A stretch of 64,000 nt of DNA from Crocinitomix sp. (GCA_013138735.1 WTCE01000041.1:50868-114867); one strand, 5' to 3'; positions 55,476 to 63,888 are shown, numbered from the stretch's first letter. Notes: generated from the letters alone by a model not told the origin. A program made the numbers and translations.

Positions 55476-56241
55476 CTTCTCTTGCAAGAAAGAAGTGTAT
55501 CAAGTTTATCCCATGGTTTACGGACATGCTGGAACAGCTTTGTCTATCGAACGTGCAGTTTACCCGCCTAATTCTGAACAATCTATTTTGTATGCATTAG
55601 ATGCACTTGCTGCCGCTGGGGTAGAGGTGGACGTGCAAATGACAAAAGACAGTGTTTTGGTTTTGTTTCATGACGATTTTATTGAATGGGATAATTCCGA
55701 GAATTTAACTTGCATTGCTGAACTATCTTGGAGTGAAATAGAAGCCAATAATGAAGGAGAGAAATATCCAATCATGCGTCTCTCTCAACTTGTTCCAATC
55801 ATGCGTAATAATTCTAAAAAAGTATTGCTCGATTTAAAGCACTACAACCATTGCACCAAAGAGTTTGAAAACGTTGAAACCTATAATTGGGCACTCAATA
55901 ATGAATTAGCCGAATTAGAATCTCATAAAAAATGGCGCTTTACCGCTAATAGCAGAAATATTGAACTGCTCAGCGCCCTTGAAAGCGGCGAAATGCAAAA
56001 ATCGTTCGAAACAGAAAATATTCCTTTGGCAATAGAATTTACTGAGGCTTACGACTTAGATTTAATCGTGATTAAGTTAGAAGGATTAACTGCAGAAGAT
56101 GCTCTTTTGCTTGAAAACGCCGATATTGATTATTGTTTATTTGGCGTAAAAACAAAAAAAGAGATTAAAGCAACCGCTAATTTTAAGCCTAGAATCATTA
56201 TTTCTGATAATATTGCAGGCACAATAGCATATTACAATTAA
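55423..56241 (+). CDS. Glycerophosphodiester phosphodiesterase-like lipoprotein
   Basis: 272 residues from ATG 55423; this start gives the lipoprotein leader (HIVSGIILISSFSCKKE), whereas the longer open frame upstream overlaps the barrel gene and has no leader. GDPD features are YGHAGTAL (the usual first His-containing loop, here GHAG instead of HRG), AGVEVDVQMTKDSVLVLFHDDFIEW (Glu-Asp metal ligands and second His), VLLDLKH, and a last strand region. It is a TIM-barrel hydrolase probably acting on glycerophosphodiesters at the envelope. The reduced HRG motif leaves some doubt about full activity. Confidence 0.78.
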   Translation: MNWRWALHIVSGIILISSFSCKKEVYQVYPMVYGHAGTALSIERAVYPPNSEQSILYALDALAAAGVEVDVQMTKDSVLVLFHDDFIEWDNSENLTCIAELSWSEIEANNEGEKYPIMRLSQLVPIMRNNSKKVLLDLKHYNHCTKEFENVETYNWALNNELAELESHKKWRFTANSRNIELLSALESGEMQKSFETENIPLAIEFTEAYDLDLIVIKLEGLTAEDALLLENADIDYCLFGVKTKKEIKATANFKPRIIISDNIAGTIAYYN

Positions 56242-56243
56242 GC

Positions 56244-56588
56244 ATGGCTAAGAAGAAAAAAAGAATTGATATCGTTTATTCCACCAATCCAAATTTTGGA
56301 TATGAGGATGGAGAAGAGGAAGAAGAAGAAACCTTGCCACCCAATCAGCAAGATTTGCGCATTCAAATAGACCGCAAACAACGCAAGGGCAAAGAGGTGA
56401 CCTTGGTAACAGGTTTCATTGGAACAGATGAGGATTTGAAAGACTTAGGAAAAACACTCAAACAAAAGTGTGGCGTAGGTGGTTCGTCAAAAGACGGCGA
56501 AATCATCATTCAAGGTAACGTCGCTCAAAAAGTGCTAGACCTTTTACATAAAGCAGGCTACAAAGCAAAACAACGCGGCGGAAATTGA
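56244..56588 (+). CDS. SUI1/eIF1-like translation factor (bacterial YciH type)
   Basis: 114 residues, 2 bp after the GDPD gene. An acidic N-terminal linker (YEDGEEEEEE) is followed by the SUI1 domain: RIQIDRKQRKGKEVTLVTGF, KDLGKTLKQKCGVGGSSKDG and EIIIQGNVAQKVLDLLHKAGY. Bacterial members are thought to influence start-codon choice on the 30S subunit. This is of interest here because the window uses several TTG, GTG and probably CTG starts. The gene is at the end of a run of overlapping plus-strand genes. Confidence 0.92.
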   Translation: MAKKKKRIDIVYSTNPNFGYEDGEEEEEETLPPNQQDLRIQIDRKQRKGKEVTLVTGFIGTDEDLKDLGKTLKQKCGVGGSSKDGEIIIQGNVAQKVLDLLHKAGYKAKQRGGN

Positions 56589-56896
56589 TTGATAGTCCTT
56601 AGTCGTTAGTCTCAAGTCATTAGACTCAAAGTAGGTTTATGATGATAGTAGAATTTAAAGTTTCGACCATATTTTTTGATTGACTGCAGCGAACTAAAAA
56701 CTGTAAACAACAGAGGAAGCTCGCGTCGCGAAGCAGTGAGATCACCGAAGTTGTCAGATTTTAGGAGTGAAATGATTGAAAAAAAATTCGGGTCTTGATT
56801 TTTTTCTTACTTTTTTTATCAAGAAAAAAAGGAAAAGGCATGAAAGATAAAAGATCTGATCAATCTAACCAAGATGCTATCGATAAGACCCGAGCT

Positions 56897-56974
56897 GTGC
56901 AGGATTTGTAATCCTGCACCAAAAATTGCAATTAACATCTGAAAACAAGCATTGCAATCGCAGGATTACAAATC
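56897..56974 (+). repeat. Nested inverted repeat (GTGCAGGAT hairpin plus distant arm)
   Basis: GTGCAGGAT (56897-56905) and ATCCTGCAC (56911-56919) form a 9-bp hairpin. The arm GATTTGTAATCCTGC (56903-56917) is also the exact inverse of GCAGGATTACAAATC (56960-56974), so two alternative pairings are possible. Confidence 0.65.
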
Positions 56975-57146
56975 ACTGCGAAGCCCAGTGTTTAAGAGAT
57001 CCAGGACTAAAAAAAAATCAGTAGAAATCTGCTCAATCAGCGTCGTCTGCGTTGCATTGACTAACTTTTGTTTTACAGTTTAGAATGCCCAAACACTTGT
57101 GATTCCCAATGGATACAGATTTTTGAAAAAAAATAGCGGAAAACGA

Positions 57147-57264
57147 AAATGAGCCGACCCGATCTTGAACATTTGAGTGTGAAGCACTCATTTAACCAAT
57201 TTAAACCCTATGAAAAGAAGTCCAAAACCGGGGGCTCATTTCGTACAGACTAGATTGTCTGCAC
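57147..57264. ncRNA. Candidate structured RNA element, copy 1
   Basis: P1: AAATGAGCC (57147-57155) pairs with GGCTCATTT (57233-57241), continued by CCCG (57158-57161) with CGGG (57229-57232) after a 2-nt bulge. P2: TGAGTG (57174-57179) with CACTCA (57185-57190). The conserved strand TTAACCAATTTAAACCCTAT and GAAAA follows at 57192-57216. P3: CAGAC (57246-57250) with GTCTG (57257-57261) around TAGATT. Copy 2 at 59613 keeps all three helices with different bases. The strand is unknown. Confidence 0.6.
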
Positions 57265-57534
57265 TTACCCTTGGTCTAAAGATACCGTATTTACTCCGTT
57301 CATTTCGTAAAAAAAACCTGACCTGTTCACATTATTGACTCTAATGCATGTTTAAACGTGTAAAAGGAAATGACCCTTTGCATAAATGAATAACGACCTA
57401 GCTTACGGAATGGTTTGAACGGAATTCTCAGTCTGTTGAGTAGCATACAGATGTGATGAAATTTCTTCCGCCTGAACCAGAGCGTAACCCTTCTGTTTCC
57501 TATTGGGAAAATAATATTTGAATTGTTTCAAAAT

Positions 57535-58257
57535 TTATTCAACACGCTGCAATGAATATTCAATTGGACCATAATTATCTCCTGTTGAAGTACGATAATA
57601 ATTGAATTTCAACGTGTTGTTAGCGTTTGAAAAGTTTATTTCGTTGACAGTATCTATAAATAAAGATCCGCCTCCTCCGCTACTGAAATAAATAATGAGA
57701 TTTCCAGCTGCGCCATTGTCTTTTACTTCAGTTATTATAATTTTTTTACCTGGATTATCGTCATCACTGCCGTAGTAAAAAGCGGGACTATCACTCGATC
57801 CTTGTGCTGAATAACCGCCATCTTCGAAAAATTCAATATTTAGATCAATGATATCAACTGCCCATCCAGCAGGAGTATCTCCAGTTCCTGTCCATTTGCC
57901 TCGAAAGGCTGATTTATAATAGTTGGTCGTACTATTTGAAACCTCAATTTCTTTTGAATATGTAGTCGCTTTTTTTCCAATCCCGTGCTTCACTTTCACT
58001 GTGTAAAAGCCAGTGTAATCAGTTGACCATTGCATGAAATTATTTTCACTCTCAATAATCTCAATTTCATTTCCGTCTTCACTTGTAATTTCCCAATCAA
58101 AACCCCCTTTATTCGTCATAGACTCGGTCAGTGCAATACAATTAATAGTGTCCGCTGTGCTGGGAGGGTTTGGGTCAATTACAATGTCAGTAATTGCCGC
58201 ATTTTTACTGCAGGAAAATAGTAGAATTGGAATAAGTAATAGCGTGATTTTTTTCAT
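57535..58257 (-). CDS. Lipoprotein with PKD-like domain, unknown function
   Basis: 240 residues from the ATG at 58257 (minus strand); a TTG three codons earlier is possible. The leader is ITLLLIPILLFSCSKNA. Residues ~30-105 look like a PKD/Ig-like beta-sandwich (DTINCIALTESM, GFDWEITSEDGNE, TGFYTVKVKHGIG). The C-terminal half is a beta-rich domain with GKWTGTGDTPAGW and a Gly-rich FSSGGGGSLF, typical of secreted Bacteroidota proteins. Substrate or partner unknown. It lies 70 bp downstream of another lipoprotein gene on the same strand, so the two may be one operon. Confidence 0.6.
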   Translation of the reverse strand: MKKITLLLIPILLFSCSKNAAITDIVIDPNPPSTADTINCIALTESMTNKGGFDWEITSEDGNEIEIIESENNFMQWSTDYTGFYTVKVKHGIGKKATTYSKEIEVSNSTTNYYKSAFRGKWTGTGDTPAGWAVDIIDLNIEFFEDGGYSAQGSSDSPAFYYGSDDDNPGKKIIITEVKDNGAAGNLIIYFSSGGGGSLFIDTVNEINFSNANNTLKFNYYRTSTGDNYGPIEYSLQRVE

Positions 58258-58327
58258 CCGAATCAAAGGCTTTAACTAATTAACGAGTGCGAAGCAAAAT
58301 GTGTTGGGTTGTCGCTCACATTTTTCT

Positions 58328-59440
58328 TTACTCCAACCGCTTCGTCTCTATTTTATACACACTCACATTTTGTTCACCATCTTTCACATCTTTAATCCCA
58401 AGCAAATAAGCACCGCTATTCGAATAGGGTGAAGGAGCTAAACTAATTGCACGACCGGTTGTATAATCTTCTTCGTAGTTTTCAATTCGGTGTCCCAAAA
58501 CTTGGCCATCTTCAGATAAAACGGCAACATAAAAATCTTTATGATTACTCGTGATTCCTTCAAGACAATTGCTCTCTCCATAAGCTCCGCAAACATAAAC
58601 AAGCCCATCTTTAACCAAAATCTGAGTAGCGATATCATTTGCGCCATATCTTCCCAATTGAACATTCCATAGTTCGGTTCCGTTCACATTTAACTTCAAA
58701 ATTTCTAAATCATCTCCACAATACGTCCCATCATTTTCGTATCCAAAAAGATAAAGTGAATTTCCATCTCTGGTGATATCCCATGGTTCAGTCGAGAGTC
58801 CAAATTCATTCGTAACTGTGCCGTTAAACCCATCTAATTCATATAAATTATTATAGATGTCGAAAATATAAATGTTATCTGTTGGAGCATAATATTCACT
58901 AAGATGAGATCGAATTCCAGAGAATTCTTTCCGCCACAATTCAACAAAGTCAAAATCATACTTGGCAACTACAGGTACACCAACATTTCCGCTAGCAGAT
59001 ATCATAATAATTCCGTCATCAGCAAGATGAAGCCTAGGAGCACTTGGTAGACCTACACTGAATTGTTCTCTCTTACTAAAATCCTTTGAGATGATTGCTA
59101 AATTCGCAAGATCGCCAGAATAGACCTGACTGATCAGTACTCTTCCGTCTGGAAGCATAATGTAATCATGAATTTTATAAGGATTATGGATGCGCTCCTT
59201 CTCAAAAAGCGATTGATCAGTCAGCAATAATGTATTCTGAGAAGAATGGCCCGTTCCAACTACCATTAAATATTCTGTATTATTAGCTCTTTTCAATGAT
59301 GAAGGCGTTTCATCAAGATCAGAAAAATCTCTAACAGTTTTCAATTTAAGTTTAGAAATGTCCTTGTAATATTCCTTTTTACAAGCAATTAACGTGAACA
59401 ATAATAGGCTGTAAATTATAAGCTTATTTGGGTTAAACAT
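58328..59440 (-). CDS. Lipoprotein with a predicted beta-propeller fold
   Basis: 370 residues with lipoprotein leader LIIYSLLLFTLIACKKE. The rest consists of repeating beta units with GxVLIS, DGIIMIS, DGNSLYLFGYENDG and KDGLVYVCGAYG turns, as in PQQ/SBBP-like beta-propellers. No catalytic motif is seen. Two Cys pairs (TYCGDD; ESNCLEG) may be structural. It is transcribed leftward toward the second lipoprotein gene; copy 2 of the structured element lies 173-310 bp upstream of its start. Confidence 0.6.
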   Translation of the reverse strand: MFNPNKLIIYSLLLFTLIACKKEYYKDISKLKLKTVRDFSDLDETPSSLKRANNTEYLMVVGTGHSSQNTLLLTDQSLFEKERIHNPYKIHDYIMLPDGRVLISQVYSGDLANLAIISKDFSKREQFSVGLPSAPRLHLADDGIIMISASGNVGVPVVAKYDFDFVELWRKEFSGIRSHLSEYYAPTDNIYIFDIYNNLYELDGFNGTVTNEFGLSTEPWDITRDGNSLYLFGYENDGTYCGDDLEILKLNVNGTELWNVQLGRYGANDIATQILVKDGLVYVCGAYGESNCLEGITSNHKDFYVAVLSEDGQVLGHRIENYEEDYTTGRAISLAPSPYSNSGAYLLGIKDVKDGEQNVSVYKIETKRLE

Positions 59441-59612
59441 TTTTTATCGTTTATTTGTGTATTCTCAGTACGCCAACAATTCAAAATAGTTGGACGAATT
59501 AAAGTGGAAGATAAGGAATTTGTTCGGGAAAGGTTTGGATTTAGTCCAACATTATTGATAGATTGAATTTATCAAGCCAGATCATTAAAAGATTTTTTTT
59601 TTGGAAGAAAGA

Positions 59613-59751
59613 AAATGAGTAGAACCGACCTTGGCGATAATAATATAAACGCCTCGAACCACCAAGGCTAACCAATTTAAACCCTATGAAAACTAAAATC
59701 ACACAAGATCGGTACTCATTTGTTGTACAACGTTTAGATTGTTGTACAAAC
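59613..59751. ncRNA. Candidate structured RNA element, copy 2
   Basis: P1: AAATGAGTA (59613-59621) pairs with TACTCATTT (59713-59721), continued by CCGA (59625-59628) with TCGG (59709-59712) after a 3-nt bulge. P2: CCTTGG (59629-59634) with CCAAGG (59662-59667). The conserved strand CTAACCAATTTAAACCCTAT and GAAAA is at 59668-59692. P3: TTGTACAAC (59723-59731) with GTTGTACAA (59741-59749) around a loop ending TAGATT. Relative to copy 1 the helices are kept by paired changes. The rest of the 576-bp gap 59441-60016 shows no gene. Confidence 0.6.
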
Positions 59752-59993
59752 CCTTACCTAAATATACGTATCATATAAACAGATGGTTGGTAAAAAGACC
59801 TAAACCGTCCTGATTTTTGATTAAACGGTAAGGTAATTTGACTGATCGGTTTTGACTTTTCTCTAAGTATTTATACTGTCCAATAATTTGGATTATAATT
59901 TCAGAAATATTCGAATAAAATTATCTCCAAAATTGAAGCATTGAAAATTATCGAATCCAATCAAAAAAAAAAAGCATAAAGCAAAAAAAAAGT

Positions 59994-60001
59994 TACATTT
60001 G
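59994..60001 (+). promoter_or_regulatory. Possible -7 box (TACATTTG) of the pyrR-pyrB operon
   Basis: TACATTTG fits the Bacteroidota TAnnTTTG box and ends 15 bp before the pyrR ATG. No clear TTTG is present at the -33 position, so this is weak. Confidence 0.35.
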
Positions 60002-60016
60002 TCTAATCAGTAGAAA

Positions 60017-60559
60017 ATGGACAAAAGAACCATACTAAATAGCAAACATTTTGAAATAACGCTCAATCGTTTGGCTAGTCAATTAAAAGAAAATCATCAA
60101 TCCTTCGAAAACACAGTTCTCATAGGCCTACAACCTAGAGGAATTCATGTGTTAACACGTTTACAACGTATTTTAGAAAATGATTTGAAGCATGAGATTA
60201 AATGTGGTCAATTGGACATCACATTCTATCGAGATGATTTTAGAAGACGAGAACAACCAATCATTCCAAGTGTCACCAATATTGATTTTACAATAGAGAA
60301 CAAAAATGTTGTTTTAATAGATGACGTTTTATTTTCTGGTAGAACAATTAGAGCGGGATTAGATGCATTATTAGCGTTTGGTAGACCAAATAGAGTTGAA
60401 CTATTGGCATTTATCGATCGCAGGTTCGAACGTCATTTGCCAATTCAACCTGATTATACAGGTAAAATAGTAGACACATTATCAAGTCAGCGCGTATCAG
60501 TTGAGTGGAAAGAGCTAGAAGGAGAAGATAAGGTAGTTTTATTTACGGAAGAAAAATAG
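60017..60559 (+). CDS. pyrR: PyrR: pyrimidine regulatory protein / uracil phosphoribosyltransferase
   Basis: 180 residues, normal for the family. The PRPP-binding loop is VVLIDDVLFSGRTIRAG with Asp102-Asp103; the N-terminal RxLxR-like region is LIGLQPRGIHVLTRLQ, and the PyrR-specific LDITFYRDDFRR is present. In other bacteria it attenuates pyr operon transcription by binding mRNA and has a weak uracil phosphoribosyltransferase activity. It lies 1 bp before pyrB, as expected. No anti-terminator hairpin of the classic type was recognised in its leader. Confidence 0.95.
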   Translation: MDKRTILNSKHFEITLNRLASQLKENHQSFENTVLIGLQPRGIHVLTRLQRILENDLKHEIKCGQLDITFYRDDFRRREQPIIPSVTNIDFTIENKNVVLIDDVLFSGRTIRAGLDALLAFGRPNRVELLAFIDRRFERHLPIQPDYTGKIVDTLSSQRVSVEWKELEGEDKVVLFTEEK

Positions 60560-60560
60560 A

Positions 60561-61496
60561 ATGAATAATTTAAGTGTAGATCATTTAATAGGAATAAAGG
60601 GATTGTCTAAAGAAGATATTGAACTTATTTTTACAACTGCAGATCGTTTTAAGCAGGTGATTAATCGGCCAATTAAAAAAGTACCGTCTTTAAGAGACAT
60701 CACAATAGCCAACCTCTTTTTTGAAAACTCAACACGAACAAGGCTTTCTTTTGAATTAGCCGAGAAAAGATTATCAGCAGATGTGGTGAACTTTTCAGCC
60801 GCAAGTTCTTCCGTTAAGAAAGGTGAAACGTTAATTGATACCGTTAACAATATTCTAGCCATGAAAGTTGATTTGGTTGTCATGAGACACCCCAATCCTG
60901 GAGCGGCAAAATTTTTATCAGAAAGAATTGATGCGAAAGTGATAAATGCCGGCGACGGAACCCACGAACATCCTACGCAAGCTTTATTAGATGCCTATTC
61001 TATCCGCGAAAAATTAGGCGAAGATTTTACAGGGAAAAAAGTGGTTATTGTTGGCGATATAAAACACTCAAGGGTGGCCTTGTCCAATATCTTTTGTCTT
61101 CAAAAATTAGGAGCAGAGGTAATGGTTTGTGGACCAACTACACTTATTCCAAAGCACATTTATGAGTTAGGAGTGAAAGTAGAGCATGATTTACGAAAGG
61201 CACTAGAATGGTGTGATGTGGCAAACATGTTAAGAATTCAACTAGAGCGACAAGATATTCAGTTTTTCCCTTCATTGAGAGAATATACCATGCAGTTTGG
61301 GCTAGACAAGAAATTGCTAGATAGTTTGGATAAAAAGATAATTGTGATGCATCCGGGGCCAATTAACAGAGGAGTGGAAATTTCTTCAGACGTCGCAGAC
61401 TCAGATCAATCGATTATCTTAGATCAAGTTGAAAATGGTGTAGCTGTTCGAATGGCTTCAATTTACCTATTAGCCTCCCAAATAAATAGAGAATAA
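60561..61496 (+). CDS. pyrB: Aspartate carbamoyltransferase catalytic subunit
   Basis: 311 residues. The carbamoyl-phosphate site is FFENSTRTRLSFELAEKRL (Ser57-Arg61), followed by SSSVKKGETLIDT, the HPTQALLDAY motif (His137) and the Asp-binding MHPGPINRG near the C-terminus. It makes N-carbamoyl-L-aspartate, the first committed step of pyrimidine synthesis, in the cytoplasm. It is 1 bp downstream of pyrR. No pyrI-type regulatory gene follows within the window, so it is presumably the unregulated trimer. Confidence 0.97.
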   Translation: MNNLSVDHLIGIKGLSKEDIELIFTTADRFKQVINRPIKKVPSLRDITIANLFFENSTRTRLSFELAEKRLSADVVNFSAASSSVKKGETLIDTVNNILAMKVDLVVMRHPNPGAAKFLSERIDAKVINAGDGTHEHPTQALLDAYSIREKLGEDFTGKKVVIVGDIKHSRVALSNIFCLQKLGAEVMVCGPTTLIPKHIYELGVKVEHDLRKALEWCDVANMLRIQLERQDIQFFPSLREYTMQFGLDKKLLDSLDKKIIVMHPGPINRGVEISSDVADSDQSIILDQVENGVAVRMASIYLLASQINRE

Positions 61497-61602
61497 ATCG
61501 CTTTTTACAAGTGTTTTCTTTGTCAAATCCTGATTTTGTGATATTTGACTCTGTTTTGTTAAAAATTACTCTCAAATTCATCATATTTTATAAAAAAAAT
61601 GA

Positions 61603-61610
61603 TAAATTTG
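61603..61610 (+). promoter_or_regulatory. Possible -7 box (TAAATTTG) for the STAS gene
   Basis: TAAATTTG matches TAnnTTTG about 100 bp upstream of the STAS ATG. No TTTG at a proper distance upstream, so confidence is low. Confidence 0.3.
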
Positions 61611-61709
61611 GATATAAGGTATTTGCTTTCATCACAGTTCTAAAAAAATGATGAATTAAAAATACGGAACTAACCAATCCATAAGCCTTAATTTGAAACT
61701 GAACAAACT

Positions 61710-62051
61710 ATGAATTTTGAACAAGAGACCAAGGAAAATTATACTTTAGTAAGCGCACAAGTCGAAAAGTTGGATGCTACAAATGCTCCAGAATTAAAGG
61801 CTATTTTCTTATTGTTAAATAAAAGTTCAGTCAACAATATAGTTTTAGATTTAAGTAAGTCAAAATATTGCGATTCTTCAGGATTAAGTTCAATCTTAAT
61901 TGGTAACCGTTTGTGTAAAGATACTGGTGGAACATTTGTTCTTTCAGGTTTACAGGCGAATGTTCAAAAATTAATTCAAATCTCACAATTGCACAAGGTT
62001 TTGAATATTGTCGCTATTTATGATGAAGCAGATGCAATATTCGGAAAATAG
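61710..62051 (+). CDS. STAS-domain protein (anti-sigma-factor antagonist-like)
   Basis: 113 residues forming a single STAS domain: LVSAQVEKLDATNAPELKAI, NNIVLDLSKSKYCDSSGLSSILIGNR (phosphorylatable Ser in the CDSSGL loop) and GTFVLSGLQANVQKLIQISQL. Such proteins switch partners when the Ser is phosphorylated. No anti-sigma factor or phosphatase gene is beside it, so the pathway is unknown. The FAD oxidase gene follows 31 bp later. Confidence 0.9.
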   Translation: MNFEQETKENYTLVSAQVEKLDATNAPELKAIFLLLNKSSVNNIVLDLSKSKYCDSSGLSSILIGNRLCKDTGGTFVLSGLQANVQKLIQISQLHKVLNIVAIYDEADAIFGK

Positions 62052-62082
62052 TAATTCCTCACGATTTTTATAGGAGAGCTCC

Positions 62083-63489
62083 ATGTCAAATAATTTTCAA
62101 AAATCATCCCAAGTCGAGATTGATTTTTTGATAGCGTTATTAGGTGAGCAAAATGTGCTATTTGATAAAGAAGCATTGCAAGAATATGGACATGATGAAA
62201 CCGAAGATTTCGTTTTCTCACCAGAAATTGTTGCCAAACCAATTACTACAGATCAAGTTAGCAAAATATTAGTCTATTGCAACGAACATAATATTCCTTT
62301 AACACCACAAGGCGCCAGAACTGGATTAAGCGGTGGAGCATTGCCATTGTTTGGTGGAATAGCCCTATCAATGGAGCGATTTAATAAAATCATTGAAATT
62401 GATCAAGAAAATGGACAAGTGATTGTTGAGCCAGGTGTCATTACACAAGTGTTGCAAGAAGCCGTTGCTGCTGTAGATCTATTCTATCCACCCGATCCTG
62501 CAAGCAGAGGTTCTTGTTTTATTGGTGGAAATTTAGCCGAAAATTCAGGAGGTCCTAAAGCCGTTAAATATGGCGTCACCAATGAATATGTTTTGAATTT
62601 AGAAGTGGTTTTAGCTAGTGGTGAAGTTATTTGGACGGGAGCCAACGTATTGAAAAATGCAACAGGCTATAATTTAACTCAGTTAATTGTGGGATCTGAA
62701 GGTACTTTGGGAATTATCACCAAAGCCGTGCTAAAATTAATCCCAATGCCAGCATCAAACATGCTCATGTTGATTCCATTCACAAGTGCGGAAAAAGCGT
62801 GTGCGGCAGTTGCTGCAATATTTCAAGCAGGAATAACACCAAGCGGATTAGAATTTATGGAGCGTGACGCTTTAGTTTGGACTGCGGCCTTTATTGGAGA
62901 TGATTCAATTGTGATACCGGATAATGTGCAAGCACATTTATTGGTAGAGGTTGATGGAAACCATGAAGAAGTGTTGATGCTAGATTGCGAAAAAATCATG
63001 CATATTGTTGAAGGCTTTGAAGCGTTAGAGGTTTTGTTTGCAGACAGTCAAGCGCAAAAAGATAAACTATGGAACTTAAGAAGAAAAGTAGGGGAGGCTG
63101 TAAAGTCACAATCCATTTATAAAGAAGAAGACACCGTTGTACCCCGTTATCAATTACCAAAATTATTGAGCGGTGTAAAAGCAATTGGACGCAAGTATGG
63201 CTTTCAATCTGTTTGCTATGGTCACGCAGGAGATGGTAATCTGCACATCAACATTATTAAAGGCGACTTAAGCGAGGATGTTTGGGTGAATCAATTGCCA
63301 ATTGCCATTCGAGAAATTTTTGAGTTAACGGTTGGCCTTGGCGGAACCATATCAGGTGAGCATGGAATCGGTTATGTTCAAAAAGAGTTCATGGACATCC
63401 CCTTTTCAAATGTGGAAATTGGCTTAATGAAAGCCATCAAAAATGTCTTCGATCCGAAAGGAATTTTAAATCCAGGAAAAATATTTTAG
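62083..63489 (+). CDS. FAD-linked oxidase of the GlcD / D-lactate dehydrogenase family
   Basis: 468 residues of the PCMH-type FAD family. FAD contacts are PLTPQGARTGLSGGALPLFG, QVIVEPGVITQVLQEAV, PPDPASRGSCFIGGNLAENSGG and VGSEGTLGIITKAVLKL. The C-terminal cap carries CYGHAGDGNLHINII and ISGEHGIGYVQKEFM, the metal and substrate His motifs of GlcD and D-2-hydroxyglutarate/D-lactate dehydrogenases. It oxidises a D-2-hydroxy acid to the keto acid; the exact substrate cannot be told. Start ATG 62083 is preceded by TAGGAGAG, an unusually clear ribosome binding site for this window. Confidence 0.9.
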   Translation: MSNNFQKSSQVEIDFLIALLGEQNVLFDKEALQEYGHDETEDFVFSPEIVAKPITTDQVSKILVYCNEHNIPLTPQGARTGLSGGALPLFGGIALSMERFNKIIEIDQENGQVIVEPGVITQVLQEAVAAVDLFYPPDPASRGSCFIGGNLAENSGGPKAVKYGVTNEYVLNLEVVLASGEVIWTGANVLKNATGYNLTQLIVGSEGTLGIITKAVLKLIPMPASNMLMLIPFTSAEKACAAVAAIFQAGITPSGLEFMERDALVWTAAFIGDDSIVIPDNVQAHLLVEVDGNHEEVLMLDCEKIMHIVEGFEALEVLFADSQAQKDKLWNLRRKVGEAVKSQSIYKEEDTVVPRYQLPKLLSGVKAIGRKYGFQSVCYGHAGDGNLHINIIKGDLSEDVWVNQLPIAIREIFELTVGLGGTISGEHGIGYVQKEFMDIPFSNVEIGLMKAIKNVFDPKGILNPGKIF

Positions 63490-63630
63490 ATCGCTTCTCG
63501 ATCAGTACTTAGACCGCTTCGCTATTAGTACTTAGATCACTCACTTTGCTCGCTGTTGGATTTCATGTTGCATCCCATTCAACCCAAAACCATCAAAACA
63601 CATCAAGCCATCAAACTATCAAACCACACC

Positions 63631-63720
63631 GCTACCGCACGAATCCTTTCGTGTGCGTACGCCACTACCGCAAGAATCACCGCTACCGCACGAAATGAAA
63701 TTCGACGAAGTCAATCCTTG
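63631..63720 (+). repeat. REP-type palindromes: short form plus truncated long form
   Basis: A short-form copy (GCTACCGCACGAATCCTTTC) at 63631-63660 is followed by a broken CACTACCGCAAGAATC and a long-form left half with TTCGACGAAGTCAATCC at 63681-63719, where the right arm is missing. Confidence 0.7.
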
Positions 63721-63791
63721 CTTCTGAGTATTTAGAGTACACATCAAACCGTCAACCTCCAGTCAAACCAACAAACATTCAAACAAAAAAA

Positions 63792-63814
63792 AGACCGCGT
63801 AAAAAACGCAGTCT
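63792..63814 (-). terminator. Terminator-like hairpin for a minus-strand gene beyond the window
   Basis: AGACCGCGT pairs with ACGCAGTCT (one mismatch) and, read on the minus strand, is followed by TTTTTTTTGTTTG. The plus-strand side lacks a T-run. Confidence 0.6.
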
Positions 63815-63833
63815 AATTTCTAAAATCTATTAA

Positions 63834-63888
63834 GACGTCAGTTCGAGTGATTTTTAAGTTGGCGAAGCCAATTAAAAATTGTATCGAG
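63834..63888 (+). repeat. Dispersed hairpin element flanked by CGTCAGTTCG and TTGTATCGAGA (copy 2)
   Basis: ACGTCAGTTCGAGTGATTTT, then a hairpin ATTTTTAAGTTGGC / GCCAATTAAAAAT with a GAA loop, then TGTATCGAGA. The flanks match 50951-51014 while the stem sequence is different. Confidence 0.65.

Larger units (their letters stand above)
56589..57534 (+). other. 946-bp gap without a supported gene
   Basis: No convincing coding frame on either strand. It contains the inverted-repeat element at 56897-56974 and copy 1 of the covarying structured element at 57147-57264; the rest is AT-rich spacer. Confidence 0.6.

Noticed and set aside
57210..57340. Small peptide genes starting at the ATG inside the structured element
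   Set aside because: The two frames after the shared ATG-AAA have different, short and unrelated products, while the base pairing is conserved; RNA or DNA structure is the better reading.
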